64,000 nucleotides of DNA from Miscanthus floridulus (GCF_019320115.1 NC_089589.1:18725641-18789640), one strand, 5' to 3'; shown: positions 1-12,768, counted from the stretch's first letter. The notes: generated by a model not told the origin, from the sequence alone. Translations and numbers: made by a program.

Positions 1-499
1 TGAGCCGTAGCTCGCCCACGTGTTGGGTCTCCTCCCTCCTCTCTTTCTCTTCCCCTCCTCCTATCTCTCTTGCGTGAAAAAACAGAGAAGCAGCGGCCGG
101 CTCCATGGCCGGATGGAGGAGGAGGTGGCACCGGCACCGTGGGAACCTACGCCGACGCGCGCGCTCCTTGGAGGGAGAGCGCGCCACCATCGAGCGGCCC
201 CGTGTCGGCGCCCTGAGCCCATGCGCGCACGTCGCGGTGACGAGCAGACGAGCGGCGGCTCTGTTCTTTTCTTGCCGCGCGCCGACGAAGATGGCGGTGC
301 GGCACCTTTCCCCAAGTGGTGGCGGTGGTGACCGGCAGTTGAGTGATGCCCACCACCCCCCGGTCTCTTTTCATTTTCTTTTACCTGGTTAGGGTTAGAA
401 ATTTTGGATCAAAACTAGGGTTAGGGATTCGATTTCACTGTGTTTTTCGTTCACCCGATCTAGATCTAAAAGCCCTAGAAGACTAGGCTCCGATACCAT
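1..499 (-). mobile_element. Internal 5' leader of a minus-strand LTR retrotransposon (runs off the window)
   Basis: Read on the minus strand this follows directly after the LTR at 500-975 and starts with a primer-binding site at 486-498 (complement TGGTATCGGAGCC), which pairs with the 3' end of plant initiator Met tRNA. The rest is GC-rich, with CT/GA-rich stretches and repeated 'accctaa'-like words, and looks like an untranslated leader. Short open frames exist on both strands here, but none shows a recognisable gag protein, so I do not call a gene. The element continues beyond position 1. Confidence 0.6.
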
Positions 500-975
500 T
501 GTTGAGATCGAAAAGACCATCTAGGGTTAGGTCTAGTGGGTTCACTTTACTGTGAATGCGATATCGAGAGTAGTGAGACAGAGAGGAATAGAAGAAGAAT
601 GTGTCGAACCTGACACCGCAGAGGGAGATGATCCAGAAGCCGCCATCTCGTTCGTCGGTGAAGTTTGCACACGGGCAGAGATGTTCGGGGAAGAGGTCGG
701 TGAAGTCGTCGACGTCGGTGGAGCGGGGTGGCGCGGCTGGTGGCTTCCCGTCACTGGCTGCGCCCCTCTCTGATCGGGATTAGGGTTTAGGTTTCGGTGG
801 GGAGCTCGGCTCACGGTAAACCTCGTACCCAGAGACGCCAGCCCCCACTTCTATATATAGCGCAGTGTGACAGGGGCCCTGCAGCCATAGTGGGCTGGGT
901 GCCTCCGATCAGGACACGGAGCAAAGACCCAACTAGGCCATTGAGCTCAGTTTAGGATTAGAGATCAATCTAACA
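500..975 (-). repeat. 5' LTR (476 bp) of a minus-strand LTR retrotransposon
   Basis: Ends are TGTTGAGATC on the plus strand and ATCTAACA at the other end, giving matching TGTT...AACA termini. On the minus strand the LTR is followed after one base by the Met-tRNA primer-binding site, so this is the 5' LTR. A TATA box (CTATATATAG, 851-860) lies in the right place for a minus-strand promoter. The short LTR and this primer site fit a Copia element, but no coding domain is visible to prove it. The outer flank is 976-980 (accgg); the partner duplication lies outside the window. Confidence 0.65.
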
Positions 976-3900
976 ACCGGGTCATCCTCGTCACCGAGCC
1001 ATCGCCCCGTTCATGGATGCATTGTCGACACAACGCCAGTGAGCTCGCGACCAAAGCCTATCTTTTTCCCCGACCCCGTCGGTTTCCTTCCTGACCAACC
1101 ACCGCGCAGCTATTGCCTCCTCTTCTCGTGCCAGGTCATCGTCGGCGAGCGCGCCACGGCAGCCTAAGCCACGCAGCCCCTGGCACTAAGCCACGCAGGC
1201 ACCTTTTTGCCTGCGGCAACTCCCCAATGCCCTGCTCCGAGCGATCCACCGCCTCCAACCCGCCGGTGAGCTCTGAGTACCCAAGCTACTCCTTTTTCCC
1301 ATCTTCGTAGTTGCCACCTACCCGGCCTTCGTGCCGCCTTGCCGGTCACCATGGGCTCGCGTCGCTTGGTCCGTCGAACACCCTTGGCATAGGCACGCAC
1401 CACACCTCGCCCGTGGCCACAGCCGCAAGCACGATTATTCGAGGCAAGTCGCCTCCTTTCCGGCCCTGACCGTCTCGTTGCACAAGCACCACCGTAGTTC
1501 GGCGCTCGCGGCCACTCTGTTGCACGCGCCCGTTGCGGTGCCTCCGCACAGCGCACCCACGCTGGACTGCCACCGCCGGTTGCCACGACTGCGGATGCGC
1601 GCTCCCACGTGAGCCCCGTCTCGACGTCCGCTCACGAACACCAGCGAACATGTGCACGCACCTGTGGACGCACACGCACGCCACCATGGCCTTACACGAG
1701 TTCAAGACCCCACCTTTCGCCCTTGGTCGCCGTTCCTGCCTGTCCCGGCCTTCGTGCCGACGCTTTTCCTGTGCAGGGGTGCGATGCCACGCCGATGGCC
1801 ACTCACGGTCGCCAAGCGGTCAGAGCGCCATTGCACACACACACCCGCACGCGGTGAAGCGCGGCCGTGTTCCTGCACGCTATTGTGCGAGCACCAGCAC
1901 ATCATGGACCTGCACAGGGCACGGCATCAGCACTGCCTTGGCCTTTCGCGAGCACAAGCCCTCTCATCGTAGTTCTTGCCCTTTGCTGGCCCTCATAGCC
2001 GTAGCCGCGGGCACGCCGTGGGAACGTGCACGCGCACGGACCCAAAGACCTCTCCTTGCTCCGCTTCCTCTTCACTCGGCGGCTCGGCGTAAGCAGATGC
2101 GGCAGGTCCGTTCACGTTGTTTCGGGACGCCTGGCTGGTGCCGCATCCCTTCTTCCCTGTCCTTTCGAGCCGCATCGTTGCACCGAGAGCCCGTAGCAGA
2201 AGCCGCGGTGAGCCACAGCGGCGCCGGTGAGAATCGCTGGCGAAGCTGCCGCCTTTCTTCTTCCGGCTCGCTTCTTCCCATGACATAACCGCCGCTCGCC
2301 CCGTCCTAGCGATGTCGACCGTCATGGGCACAGTGAGACCTTCCAGCTTTTCGTCGAACACCTAAGGAGCAGCTCCTGCTCTCTGTCCCTTAGCCACTCA
2401 GGGACCGATCCTAGTAGCAGGCCAGCCCAACTCTGGTTCGGGTCAGACCAAACCCGGCTGGTGAAGCCCATAGGCCAAGCGCAGCAGCAGCCCGAGCCCA
2501 GGATCCTGAAGCCCTAACCATATCCCCCTTCCTTGTACCGCGCTGGGCCAAAACCGGCCAAATGGCCCAGCTCACACCCACCTGATTGCCCTAGCCTTGG
2601 GCTGCGGCAGGCCAAGTCAAGCCCGCCTGCTCCCCAACCGTTTTTCTTTTCTCTATTTTTCAGAAGACCTATCCACCTTCCAAAATCCATAGAAAATTCA
2701 TCCTAGCTCCGAAAATTATGAGACTAGTTTCATAATTTTTCTAAGATCCTTCTCTACCTCCTAGTGCAGTCCTTGTGTCTAGTTGAGTCAGGTCAGTTTT
2801 ATTGCTTCTTATTGGTGGCCGCTCTCGGCCTTTTCTTCGCGTAGCGATGACTCGAGCTCGGATGGATCCGATGACGCACCCGGAGGTGATGGACCCTGCT
2901 AATGGATGACCCCAACTACTGGAGATGCGTACCACTACTTCCTCGAAATCGCATATCACAGGTGTCATGGCAGCACCTTTACTTAGAGAATCCTATTAGG
3001 CATTGCAAGTAGAATTGCTAGCGCTTTACTTTTATTCATTTGCTAGTATTTGTGATGCATGCTTTTGCCTGAGCCTTGATTGCCTTGATTGAAAACCTCT
3101 TCACCTTGACTACCTAGCTTCGTGCTTGCACTTATATATTGCCTACCTGCTTGCTTGCATTTACTTTCCATCATAATTACATATATGCCTTGTTATGTGA
3201 TGTGATGGTTGGTTGGTGATGTGGTTGGTGGATTGGGGTTTCCCGTGAGGCTTCCCTATGAGATAGATGGTAGGTTGGCATGACAGGAGCATTGAATCCT
3301 AAGTGGGTGGTGGTGTTTCAGGAGTTCTGGAGGTATTCCTTGTCTTGACTTGTTTCTTTGGTGATATCGGCCGGAGTGAGAGGTTTTACCCTAGAGGGGT
3401 GCACAGAGGTGCATGGAGTGCCCCGATTTTGGTTATTGTGGATATGATGGTTATGTTGGTTATGTGGCAGGCGTGTGGTGGTGGCTACCTGTGAGAGGTG
3501 GGCCACGTGATATTGGAGGAAGGAGCTTGCTCTGGCCAATTAAGGACCATCGTGGGTTGATGCCTGGGACATGGGACTATGTTAAACGTGCACACCACAG
3601 GCCCTGTATGAGGCGGGGCCCATTCTATTGAGTTAATGGAAACTAAGCCAGTTCTGTGGGAGAACAGGTGCACAGGGTTTTGCCCTAGGAGCATAGTGAG
3701 AAGGATGCCGACGGTTTTTTTCGGCTACCCTAATCAAGATCCCAAGCATATGCGTCGTGCCGTATGCTACTCCACTTGGGGGCAGTCTGGTGAGGAATGT
3801 GCCAGTTCTTGAACGGTGTTTGCCTAGACTGCGGCCATGGTCGATAATGGTGATCCTGGAGGGTACAGGTGTACACACTCTGTAGAGTTAAAACTATACG

Positions 3901-4076
3901 TATAGCCGCGATCTCGGTCATGATCATTCCTGTGAACTATTTCACCACGCTAGTCTTCTCTTGTGCTTTGCTTCTCTCCCCCGAAGATAGGTCTGGCTTG
4001 AGGCCATTGAGATGAGGGGCGTGTGGAGGCTGCCTCATTGCTTAGACTGAGAGTATGAGGGTGATGTGAGGGATGA
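976..4076 (+). repeat. Left part of a plus-strand Gypsy-type LTR, split by a solo LTR
   Basis: From about 2640 the text reads like the long LTRs of grass Gypsy elements. A block at 3865-3925 (TGTACACACTCTGTAGAG, then a 'cgatctcggtcatga' stretch) has a clear counterpart in the LTR of the element at 12945-21744 (near 15740-15800 and 21135-21185). Positions 981-2640 are C-rich leader-like sequence that probably belongs to the same LTR, but I cannot fix the left border. No protein-coding gene is credible in it; the several open frames overlap on both strands and follow base composition. Confidence 0.45.
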
Positions 4077-7000
4077 TGTGGCAGAACCTCCTAAATTATA
4101 GGGCCCACATGCACCTGTCACTGTCCACTGACCTTTGACGACTATGCATATGTTCCTGATAATTTACAAAGACTGTCGGGTGTCCTCGGAGAACCCCGAA
4201 TCATCCACAATTTTTTCGAGCAGGATCCCATTACAGAGTCATTGCAGTATTACAACAGTTTATTCATTAATATACATCAGAGTGAAATAACGGAAGTCTT
4301 ACAATAACTTAGTTTACAAAACAGTTGTTTCAAACCTTACAAACTAAGTATGATTATTATTACAAACCATAGTAGTGGAGTAGCTTAGTAACATAAAACA
4401 AAGCACACAAATAAAGTACCCTGCCCAAAGGCCACACATTTACTCGACATCTTCGATTTGAACAACCGTCATGCAGCACGGTCCAAGATAGACCTGCTCA
4501 TGAGGCTCACCTGCAACAAGGGTTTAACGAACCCTGAGTACAAAAGTACTCAACAAGACTTAACCGAAATAAAAACTGATAAGACTCAGGAATGCAGGCT
4601 CAGGGATTCAAGGTAAGGTTTTAGCAAGAATCAAAGTTCTTTTGCGTAAAAGTTCTCTAACAAGATTCTTTCTTTCAACAAATAACCCTTATCAATATCA
4701 TATATGAATCTGCCATGATCCGTATTGAGATCATGAACTTCATATCAAACCCTTTCTCAAATCTTCCTCAAGTTTAATTTATTAACTACGATGATGAACA
4801 GTGAGTTGAGTCTCCATAACCGAGGAGCAACGACGATTCGAACCGATTATAACCTAGCTGGGGATTCCCAACCACACAACATATGCAGGTCCCTGACCTA
4901 CATATACCAACCTACCCTCAGATCCTCTAAAACAAGAATGGGTCTGCGCCACCAGAGAATATAGTACTCCACCAATCTAGCCCATTGCCACGTGGGTACA
5001 CGCTATTCTCGCCATCTCTCCACTCCCAGTGCGCGAGTAGCCATTCTCATAATAGAATAGCCGAGTTAAGGCTTACTGAAGCATGTGGCAAGTACTACAA
5101 AGTCTCACCTCATGCAATTCAACAAAGGACGGTTCTTAATCGACACAGGCGGAGAGAACCCGCTCACAAGACATCCATGTCTTGTGGCTCTCATACACCG
5201 AGTCTGCCCGGTCTAGATTTATTACTCCACAAGATTATATCTCATGATAACATAAATAACCAAATGTTTCCAAGAAACCATTTATATCTCGCAGGTGACC
5301 GGTAATCACCCGACTTTTATCGTTCTAAGCATGGCTAAGCATAATTAGACATTCTCGGATTGAAACGGGTAACAAGGTTGATATGGAAAAACAAGGTTGG
5401 TAATGCACCAATTAGGTTTCCACTCAATTCCTAATCACTTAATGCAATATTGAAAAGCAAAAGTGATATAAATTTGTAAAACACAAGGTAGGTTTAAATG
5501 CATCTGAGGCTTGCCTTGATTATCGGAAAAGTCCGGTTCCGGAGATGTTCCACAGATATCAAACCCGACCTCAATAGGTGGATTAACTTCCTCAACAACT
5601 TGGTTGACTACTACGTTCTCACTTTCGTTCACTACACGTAGTAACAATGCCATGTTTATTATGATGCGCGATATAAAACATGATGCTTGACGATGGATGC
5701 AAAAGTTAGTAACTTCAATACAACATTCCTTCGCGGTACAGTTGCAAACCAACAATTGAATAACCCTTTTCATAAACTCAAACACTTACTTTAATTGCCA
5801 AGGATAATTATATGATAATGACCCAAGGTCATCACCCAATCCAAAAATTCAAATAAAACCTAAGTCATTAGGGTTTACTATTTGTTTTTATTAATTAATA
5901 ACTAATTAATAATTATGAAATAAATCAACTTTCTCCAAAAGAGCTCAAAATTTTTCTGAAGGTTCATCACATGATAACTAAGTGGAAAAATAATTTTCAA
6001 AATTTTTGGATAATTATTGAAGCCTAGAAAAATCATGGAAACCCATTTATTAATTAATTTGAGCAATTTTTATCACATTCAAAATGTACTGAAAAATAAC
6101 ATTTAATATTTTTTCTAAATAGTTTACATCTCACAGAGGTCACACAAAAAGTTTCATAATTTTTGGGGCTCTATTTAATTCTACACAAAATAAACAAATC
6201 ATAGCACTATTTAAACAATTCTGCAAAATAGAAAAAAAATCCATTTTCAAATACACAGTCACAGACAGGTGGGTCACCCTTGTCGGCACAGTGCCCCGCG
6301 CTGACCACGGCGGTGAAGCTCGCTGACCGATGATTTCTCGTCGCTGGTGAGGTTTCCGGCCACGACCAAGGTACCGGGGTGATCACCACGATAAGGCACA
6401 CCCATTGGTGGCACTAATTGCACCAACTAGTGCACAAACCGAGCTCGACGCCGGCCATGGCGGACACGGCGGTGCGGCTGCGCTACGCCGGTGAAGTGAG
6501 GTCGGTAGCGGTTAAACAAAAAGCTTGGGAGGACTCAGTAGCTCACCCCGAACACGCCCGAGCTGAAAGAGGAACTAGAGGAGCAATAGAGGAGCACGTC
6601 CTCGATCAAGGCAGGTATAGCGGCTCAGCTGGTGTCGACGGTGGTGTTCCGGCGGCTGCGGTGGATGAAAAGGTCATCCAACAAGACACAAAGCATCATG
6701 GCAACATGGTGAAGCTAGAGCTACGCTGAGCAAGAGCAGAGACGCACCGTAGAGTGCTGGCCACGGTGATGCCAGCACGATAGTGACGATGCCGGCCGCG
6801 AGGAAGAACGACGGCGAGCAGCGTATCTTGATGAAATCAGGCGCTTAGAACCGGTCGGCTAGGTTCGCAAGGAGTAGGTAGAGCTGTGACAGGCTTTGCT
6901 GCGACTAGGTGGACGCTACGACGACGGCACGAGCTCGACGGAGCTGAGCGGCGATGTTGGGAAAAACAGGGGAAAGGAACGGAGGAGAACGACGACGGCG

Positions 7001-7691
7001 TAGGCTTTATAGCGCGGCCGAGAAGCAAGGAGAAGCCATGCAATAGCCTTCCCATGCCAGTGCGAAGCCGAAGGTGGCCACGGGCGCGACTGGAAGCCGA
7101 TGGAAGCTCACCGACGGTGAGGTGTCGCTCGGTGGCACTGTTCACTATATTTACTGAATTGCCACCTGATCCATTTTTCAAATTACTGCCTAATTTGTAT
7201 GGTAACTCAAAAATCTCCAAAAATAAAAGTTGTTCCAAATTCAAAGTTCTACAACTTTGCTTTAACAACCATACCCAAATTATGTCTACACTTTAAAATG
7301 CAAGTTTAAAATCAAAAGGGGACACTTTAAGAATTTATCCCTTTTCAAATTACTTCAAATTTTATATAACAACTTTGAAAACTCCAAGAACCAACTTTGT
7401 ACAAAATGACAGGCTCTACACTTTTCCTTTTAGGCTCAACCCCAAAATGTGCTTAGATTTTGAATCAGGTTTTCCAGGGTAGAATTAAACGCTGGAAATC
7501 AAGGTTTTTCGGAAATCCAATTCAACACCAATGTTTTGAAATTGATTCATTCTATACAAGTCAACACATATAACATAAAAGTAAACTTGTTTTAGTGGAT
7601 GCATATCCAAATTTTCTCTAACACAAAAATGATGTGCACTGCATATGATGGCATGCCATATTTTAGGGTTTAAAACATCATAGGTGTTATA
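4077..7691 (-). mobile_element. Solo LTR of a Gypsy-type element, minus strand
   Basis: The plus strand starts TGTGGCAGAACC and ends AGGTGTTATA, so the minus strand runs TATAACACCT...TGCCACA, a decayed TG...CA pair. The 5-bp flanks are GATGA (4072-4076) and GACGA (7692-7696), one mismatch apart. The sequence to either side belongs to one plus-strand LTR, which fits insertion into it. A minus-strand TATA box (complement of CTTTATA, 7005-7011) lies upstream of a GC-rich transcribed-leader-like zone (6400-7000). No internal region or second LTR is attached, so this is best read as a solo LTR left by LTR-LTR recombination. It is about 3.6 kb long. Confidence 0.6.
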
Positions 7692-7696
7692 GACGA

Positions 7697-8140
7697 TGAG
7701 TGGTGAGATGTGATGATGAGTGGATTGTGATATTGATATTGTGGGTTGGGTTTTAGAGAAGATTAATACTATACACTTGATGCTTTTCCACAAGCGCTAA
7801 GGATGCAAACTACAGCCAAACTATTAGGATCACCAGATGCCCTTTCTTTTCTACTTTTCCACTAAAGCCCATCGGTGCTGACCATGGCCCGCACACATCT
7901 AGCGGTGTGCAGATTTCTTGACTTGCAGTGATGTTGAGATTAGTAGTTGGTTTGTGGTCTACTCTCAAAGATGCCCGTGGATTGGAGATTCACCAAGCTT
8001 CACTGCTACGAGTAGATTATCGGTGTTTTGTTTGGTTTAGCCCAGAGGGCTTGTATCTAGATTATTGTAATAGGCTTAATTTCTGTACTATGTTGTTGTA
8101 TGACTTTGTAATCATCTGTAAAGTGGACGCCCATGATAGC
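7697..8140 (+). repeat. Right part of the split plus-strand Gypsy-type LTR
   Basis: This continues the LTR interrupted at 4076. The text ('gactt gcagtgatg', 'cttgtatctagatta', 'gactttgtaatcatctg') is typical of the 3' third of grass Gypsy LTRs. The end is not sharp: no clean ...CA terminus with a target duplication is visible near 8120-8160, so the LTR is probably truncated. Confidence 0.45.
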
Positions 8141-8754
8141 TAAGGTATCCTAGGACTATCAAAGAGGGGCAAGAGAGTCGGAATTTCTATTTTGGAAATC
8201 CTAGTTCGTTTCACATGCAGTAGATATACCTATGCTCCCCGTCTGGTGTTGCTTGTATGAACTGATACAACCAAATAACAACCAACCACCTTATTAGAAA
8301 TGAGCCCACTGCATGCCACCACACTGGTACCAACTGACTAAATAATATGACGCTCCCACGTCAGTTCCGCTAGTAGCGCTCATCTTGTATGTTCGTCTTC
8401 CTCTTATCTTCCTTCTCCTCTATTCATCTTCCCCAACTACCCCTTCCCCCGCTAGCCTTAGCCACCTCCTGCCCTCGCCTCCGCAACCCCGTCCTTCACT
8501 AACATTGTGCTCAGTTGCCCCAGCTACCAACATCGCCCACCGGTTGTCCTCCAGCGCCCGGCTAGCAGCGCCATCACCACAGCGCCTCGCCACCCACAAG
8601 CCGCCACCGCTACAGGGTCAGCCACCGCCGCCAGCCATCTCTCTAGGTCCAGAGGATATTGGAGATTTCCCAAGCTCAAACTTAACCCTAAACCCATCTA
8701 CCCGACCACCACCCACCCGCAGATGGTGACGAGGACGTCTTCGCGCCACTACAC
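8141..8754. other. Unassigned flank upstream of the Copia element; C-rich from about 8385
   Basis: Positions 8141-8384 show nothing recognisable. Positions 8385-8754 are strongly C-rich on the plus strand (proline, serine and threonine-rich if translated) and resemble a gene 5' region or a captured GC-rich fragment. The open frames are short, overlap in several frames and carry no recognisable domain, so no gene is called. It abuts the Copia LTR at 8755. Confidence 0.4.
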
Positions 8755-10744
8755 TGAAAGCCCTAGTTTGGTTTTGAATAATTGATGAAACCCATTGGAC
8801 TAATCCTATGCTTAAGTGTGTAGTTAAGATAGGTTGGTCCAAGTTCAAGTGATGGAGTTAGATGGCACTCAAGTGAAGGAGTTGGTCCAAGTCCAAGTGA
8901 TGGAGTTAGATGGCACTCAAGTGAAGGAGTTGGCCAAGTGATGGTGATCAAGTGCTCCAGCTTGGAAAAGAAGAAAGAGAAAAACAAAATGAGCTCAAGG
9001 CAAAGGTATAACCAATAGGGCCATTTTGTTTTGCCGGTCAAGACACTATAGAGAGTGTGACAGGGTTTAGGATAGGTAGCCGCATTATGAAGAGGGGAAA
9101 ATCATGGTAATTGTGGTTATCAAGTGCCACTAGGTAATGTCATTCATGTATATGCATTAGGACCTAGTGTGTGCTAACTTGACCCTTGAAAATGCTTTTG
9201 AAAAGAGGCGAACACACGTGCACAAGTGTTGGGACACATTAGTGTTAGCACATGGAAGCAAGGGTGGAAGAAAGAAGTTGAAAAGGAGTGACTTTGGGGC
9301 GCTAGCCCCTAGTGGGCAAGGCGTCCAGACCATGGTGCATGGGTCCGGTACCCAACCCTAGGTGCACAGTGTTGTCGCACAAGCGTCGGACCCTGCTGAG
9401 GTAGGCAGCCGGACCATGGAGCGAGAGCCCGGTTGGGTGCAGTACAGCGTCGGACCCTACTCGGGTAGGGATTCGGACCTTGGTGCGTGAGTCTGGACGT
9501 TGATCCTAGCTACAGGCCGAAGGGGTTCAAGGGCATCGAACCCTGGAGCTTGGTCCAGCTGGCTTGGTCGGACTGAGTTCAAAGCATTTTTAAGCTCTCA
9601 GGAGCCCTCTAGACTGCATCGGACTCTGGTTGCCATTGGTCCGGCCAGCCTACTGTGCACGTCTGGAGCTTGGTCTGGAGGGTATGGCAGGGAGCCGTTG
9701 AGCGCGCCAATAGCTACATCGTTTGGCTGGGACACATGGCGGTCGACCAATGGCAGCAGCTGAGCATTGGACCCGCAGTGCTTGGTTCGAAGCTCCCATT
9801 TCCAGGTCCGGAGTTTGGGTCCAACGGCGTTTCGAGGAGTAAAGGCAAGTTGAGAGCTTGGCTCTCTATTTAAGCCCCTTGGCTGGCTCTAGCTCATTCT
9901 CTTGGACATTTTTACATGTGATTGAATCCTTTGAGCTAAGCCAATCCTCTCCCAATCATCTCCTTGCTTGATTGTGCATCCAAAGTGAGTTGGGAGTGAT
10001 CCAAAGTGCATTTGCTTGAGTAATTACATCTAGTGGCACTTAGGGATTGTTCTTGCTGTGGTTTTCTTATTACCCTTGGTGGTTGCCGCCATCTAGACGG
10101 CTTGGAGCAGCAGTGGAGGTTCGGCACGTGTTGGAGATTGTTCGTGGCCGACTTTGATGATCTTGTGAGGGGTTCTTGTGCTTATTCCCTAGCGGAGCGC
10201 CCAAAGCAACTCTAGTGGATTGCTCATGGCTTGTGTTACCCTCATCTTGTTGTGGTTTTTACGGTGCCCAAGTGTGGGCTAGGCGTGTGATACCTATTAG
10301 CGTGTGAGCCACCAAGTGAGTGAGTCACCACAACAAGGACATAACTTGCCAGCAAGCAAGTGAACTTCGCGATAAATTGTGTGTCAAATTGTCTCTTGGT
10401 ATTCTTATTGTCACTTGCCGAGCTTGGTATACTCCTCACTACCTTTTCATTACTTTCATTACTTCACTTGTGTAGTAGCTCTTGTCATGTGTAGTTGTAG
10501 CTAGCTTAGTTGTTTTAGTTGTAACAAGTTGTGCTAGCTTCACTAGTGGTAGTAGTAATGACTTAGCTAGTTTGTGTGAATTGGAGATCATAGCAACTAG
10601 CATATTGGTAGGTGGCTTACAACCCTTGTAGAGCTAGAGCAAAACTTGCTTTGTGCCGTTTGTTTTACTAATTGGTTTGCTCTAGTAATTTTGTACAATT
10701 TTTATTAGGTTATTCACCCCCCTCTAGCCATTTAGGACCTTTCA
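8755..10744 (+). repeat. 5' LTR of the Copia element (1990 bp)
   Basis: It starts TGAAAGCCCTAG and ends CCTTTCA, and is closely matched by 25914-27838. A 48-bp unit is present twice in tandem at 8833-8880 and 8881-8928 but once in the 3' LTR, so the two LTRs differ by a tandem duplication. A TATA-like TATTTAAG occurs near 9867 with the transcribed R/U5 region downstream. Confidence 0.9.
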
Positions 10745-10746
10745 AG

Positions 10747-10759
10747 TGGTATCGGAGCC
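10747..10759 (+). other. Primer-binding site of the Copia element
   Basis: TGGTATCGGAGCC, two bases after the LTR end, matches the complement of the plant initiator Met tRNA 3' end with one difference from the commoner TGGTATCAGAGC. It sets the plus orientation of the element. Confidence 0.85.
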
Positions 10760-10802
10760 GTGGTCACCGTCTTTTTGAGGCTTAACAACCTTCGGTGTCA
10801 AA

Positions 10803-12682
10803 ATGGCTCAAATTACTCAAATTGAAAAGCTACCCTACTTTGATGGCACATGCTATGATCATTGGAAGAGGAAGGTGGCAAATCACTTGAGGACAATGAG
10901 TCCAGATGTTTGGGATGTTGTGGAGACCAAGATTGAGATAGCAGATAAGGAACATCCAACCCCGGCCGAGAAGGAGAAGCTCAAGTGCAACTCTCATGAC
11001 TTAAATGTTTTCTACAATGCATTTGAGGCAAAAATATTTGAGCAAATCAAGGATCTTGAGTTTGCATTTAACATTTGGTAGAGGTTGCAAGAAACATATG
11101 AGGGCACCAAGGAAGTCAAGAATGCAAAGGCTTACATTCTCAAAGATAGATTTGCAAGCTTCAAGATGCAAGATGAAGAAAGTGTTGCGGAGATGTTCAA
11201 TAGGCTTCAAACCATTGTGAATGATCTAAGAAGCCTAGGTAAAGAAGTGAAAGACAAGGACTTCTCTCACAAGTTCATGAGAAGCTTACCATCAAGATTT
11301 GGAACTTTGGTCACCATTCTATTGAGAGAGGATTTGGAGAAAATCACCCTAAACCAAGTACTAGGTGAGGCGATCACTCAAGACACCTACCGTGTGGAAA
11401 GGGATGAGGATGATCTTGATAAAGAGAAGAAGAAGAAGAGTGTGGCATTCAAAGCCACTTCATCCAAGAGCAAAGGCAAGAAGAAGAAAGATGAGTCAAG
11501 TGATGATGAAGACTGAAATGTTTGTGATGATAAAGATGAAGAAGAAATGGCTATTTGTGAAGAGATTTAGCAAATTCATGAAGAAGAAGGGCTATGGTGC
11601 TAGAAGAAGAAAGGACAAATTCAAGAACAAGGAAGAACCAAGAAGGTGCTTCAAGTGCAAGAGCAAGGATCATCTCATTGCCGATTATCCTTATAATAGT
11701 GATGATAGTGATGATGAAAAGAAGAACAAGAAGGACAAGAAGAAAGACAAGAAAGAAAAGAAGATGATATTCAAGAAGAAGAAGAAGAAGGGTCACTCAT
11801 ATTGTGTCACATGGGATAGTGATGCCTCATCAAGTGATGACGACGATGATGATAGTGATGATGAGAGGAAGACCACTAAGAAGAAGGCTCTTGCAAGCAT
11901 TGCTATTCATAACAAGCCTTCTCTCTTTTATGCTCCATCGTCATGTTTCATGGCTAAGGCCACTAAGATACAATCTGATGATGAGAGTGATAGTGAAAGT
12001 GAGGATGAGGAGGAGCCCTCCAAGGAGGAACTCTTTGCCATGTTGGAAGAGGCTAGTGGAAGCCCATGAGAAGCTTGAAAAGGCTTATGCTTCTTTTGTT
12101 GCTCATAAAGAGAAGGAACCTATTGCAACATGCAACGTAGGGGTGACATGTGATATACTTGATGAATCTTTTTATGAACCTATTATTGTTGCTCCTACTA
12201 ACCCCTCATGTAGCTCAACCTCCACTACTACTTCACCTATGAGTGATGGTTTCACTTGTGATGCCTCACTTATGGTTGAAAATGAGACCCTCAAGAAGGA
12301 AGTAAATGAGCTCACTCATGCCTTAGGCAAAGCCTATGGTGGTGAGGCCCGCTTGCTAAAGTGCTTGGGTAGCCAAAGGTTTTATCTCAATAAAGAGGGA
12401 TTAAGCTATACCCCTAAGAAAGGCAAGGCGGCCTTTGCAACTCCCAAAACTAGTTTTGTGAGGAGTAATGGTTGGTTTTGCAATGGATGCAAACAAGTTG
12501 GGCACCAAGAGCAATATTGCAAAAACAAGAACAAGAACACTAATGTATCCTCAATTCAATTTGCTTCTTGTTATTTGCTTACCAAGGGTGTAAATGGTGT
12601 GTATGCTAACTTAATTCATTCGTATACCAATTGTGGGCTCAAAGAAGAAAGTCATTTGGGTGCCAAAGACCTTAGTCACTAA
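10803..12682 (+). pseudogene. Copia gag (nucleocapsid polyprotein), broken
   Basis: The ATG at 10803 opens a protein beginning MAQITQIEKL with the Copia gag (UBN2-like) pattern, including the HWK motif near residue 17. An in-frame TAG at 11079-11081 interrupts it; the same frame then reads on to 11516. Further sequence continues in two other frames (about 11530-12069, then about 12050-12682), showing at least two frameshifts. Lysine and acidic low-complexity stretches flank a zinc knuckle at 11648-11689 (CFKCKSKDHLIADY) whose last cysteine is tyrosine. A second, intact CX2CX4HX4C knuckle lies at 12479-12520. Known role: packages element RNA into virus-like particles. As read here it cannot give a full product. 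Confidence 0.85.
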
Positions 12683-12768
12683 CCTTGGAGGACCCAAAAA
12701 GGTTTAGGTACCTAAAAAGAATTGATTTACTTTTATAGGTCAATTATAAAGCTGGAGGAAGGCATTTG

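Noticed and set aside
20..392. Overlapping open frames on both strands at the left edge
   Set aside because: GC-rich leader of an LTR element; frames overlap in several phases and show no domain.
780..795. TAGGGTTTAGG word suggestive of plant telomere repeats
   Set aside because: It is a single partial match inside an LTR; no tandem TTTAGGG array exists.
1113..2361. Long open frames on both strands (up to 251 codons)
   Set aside because: They follow GC-rich composition of LTR leader sequence, are mirrored on the other strand and show no recognisable protein pattern.
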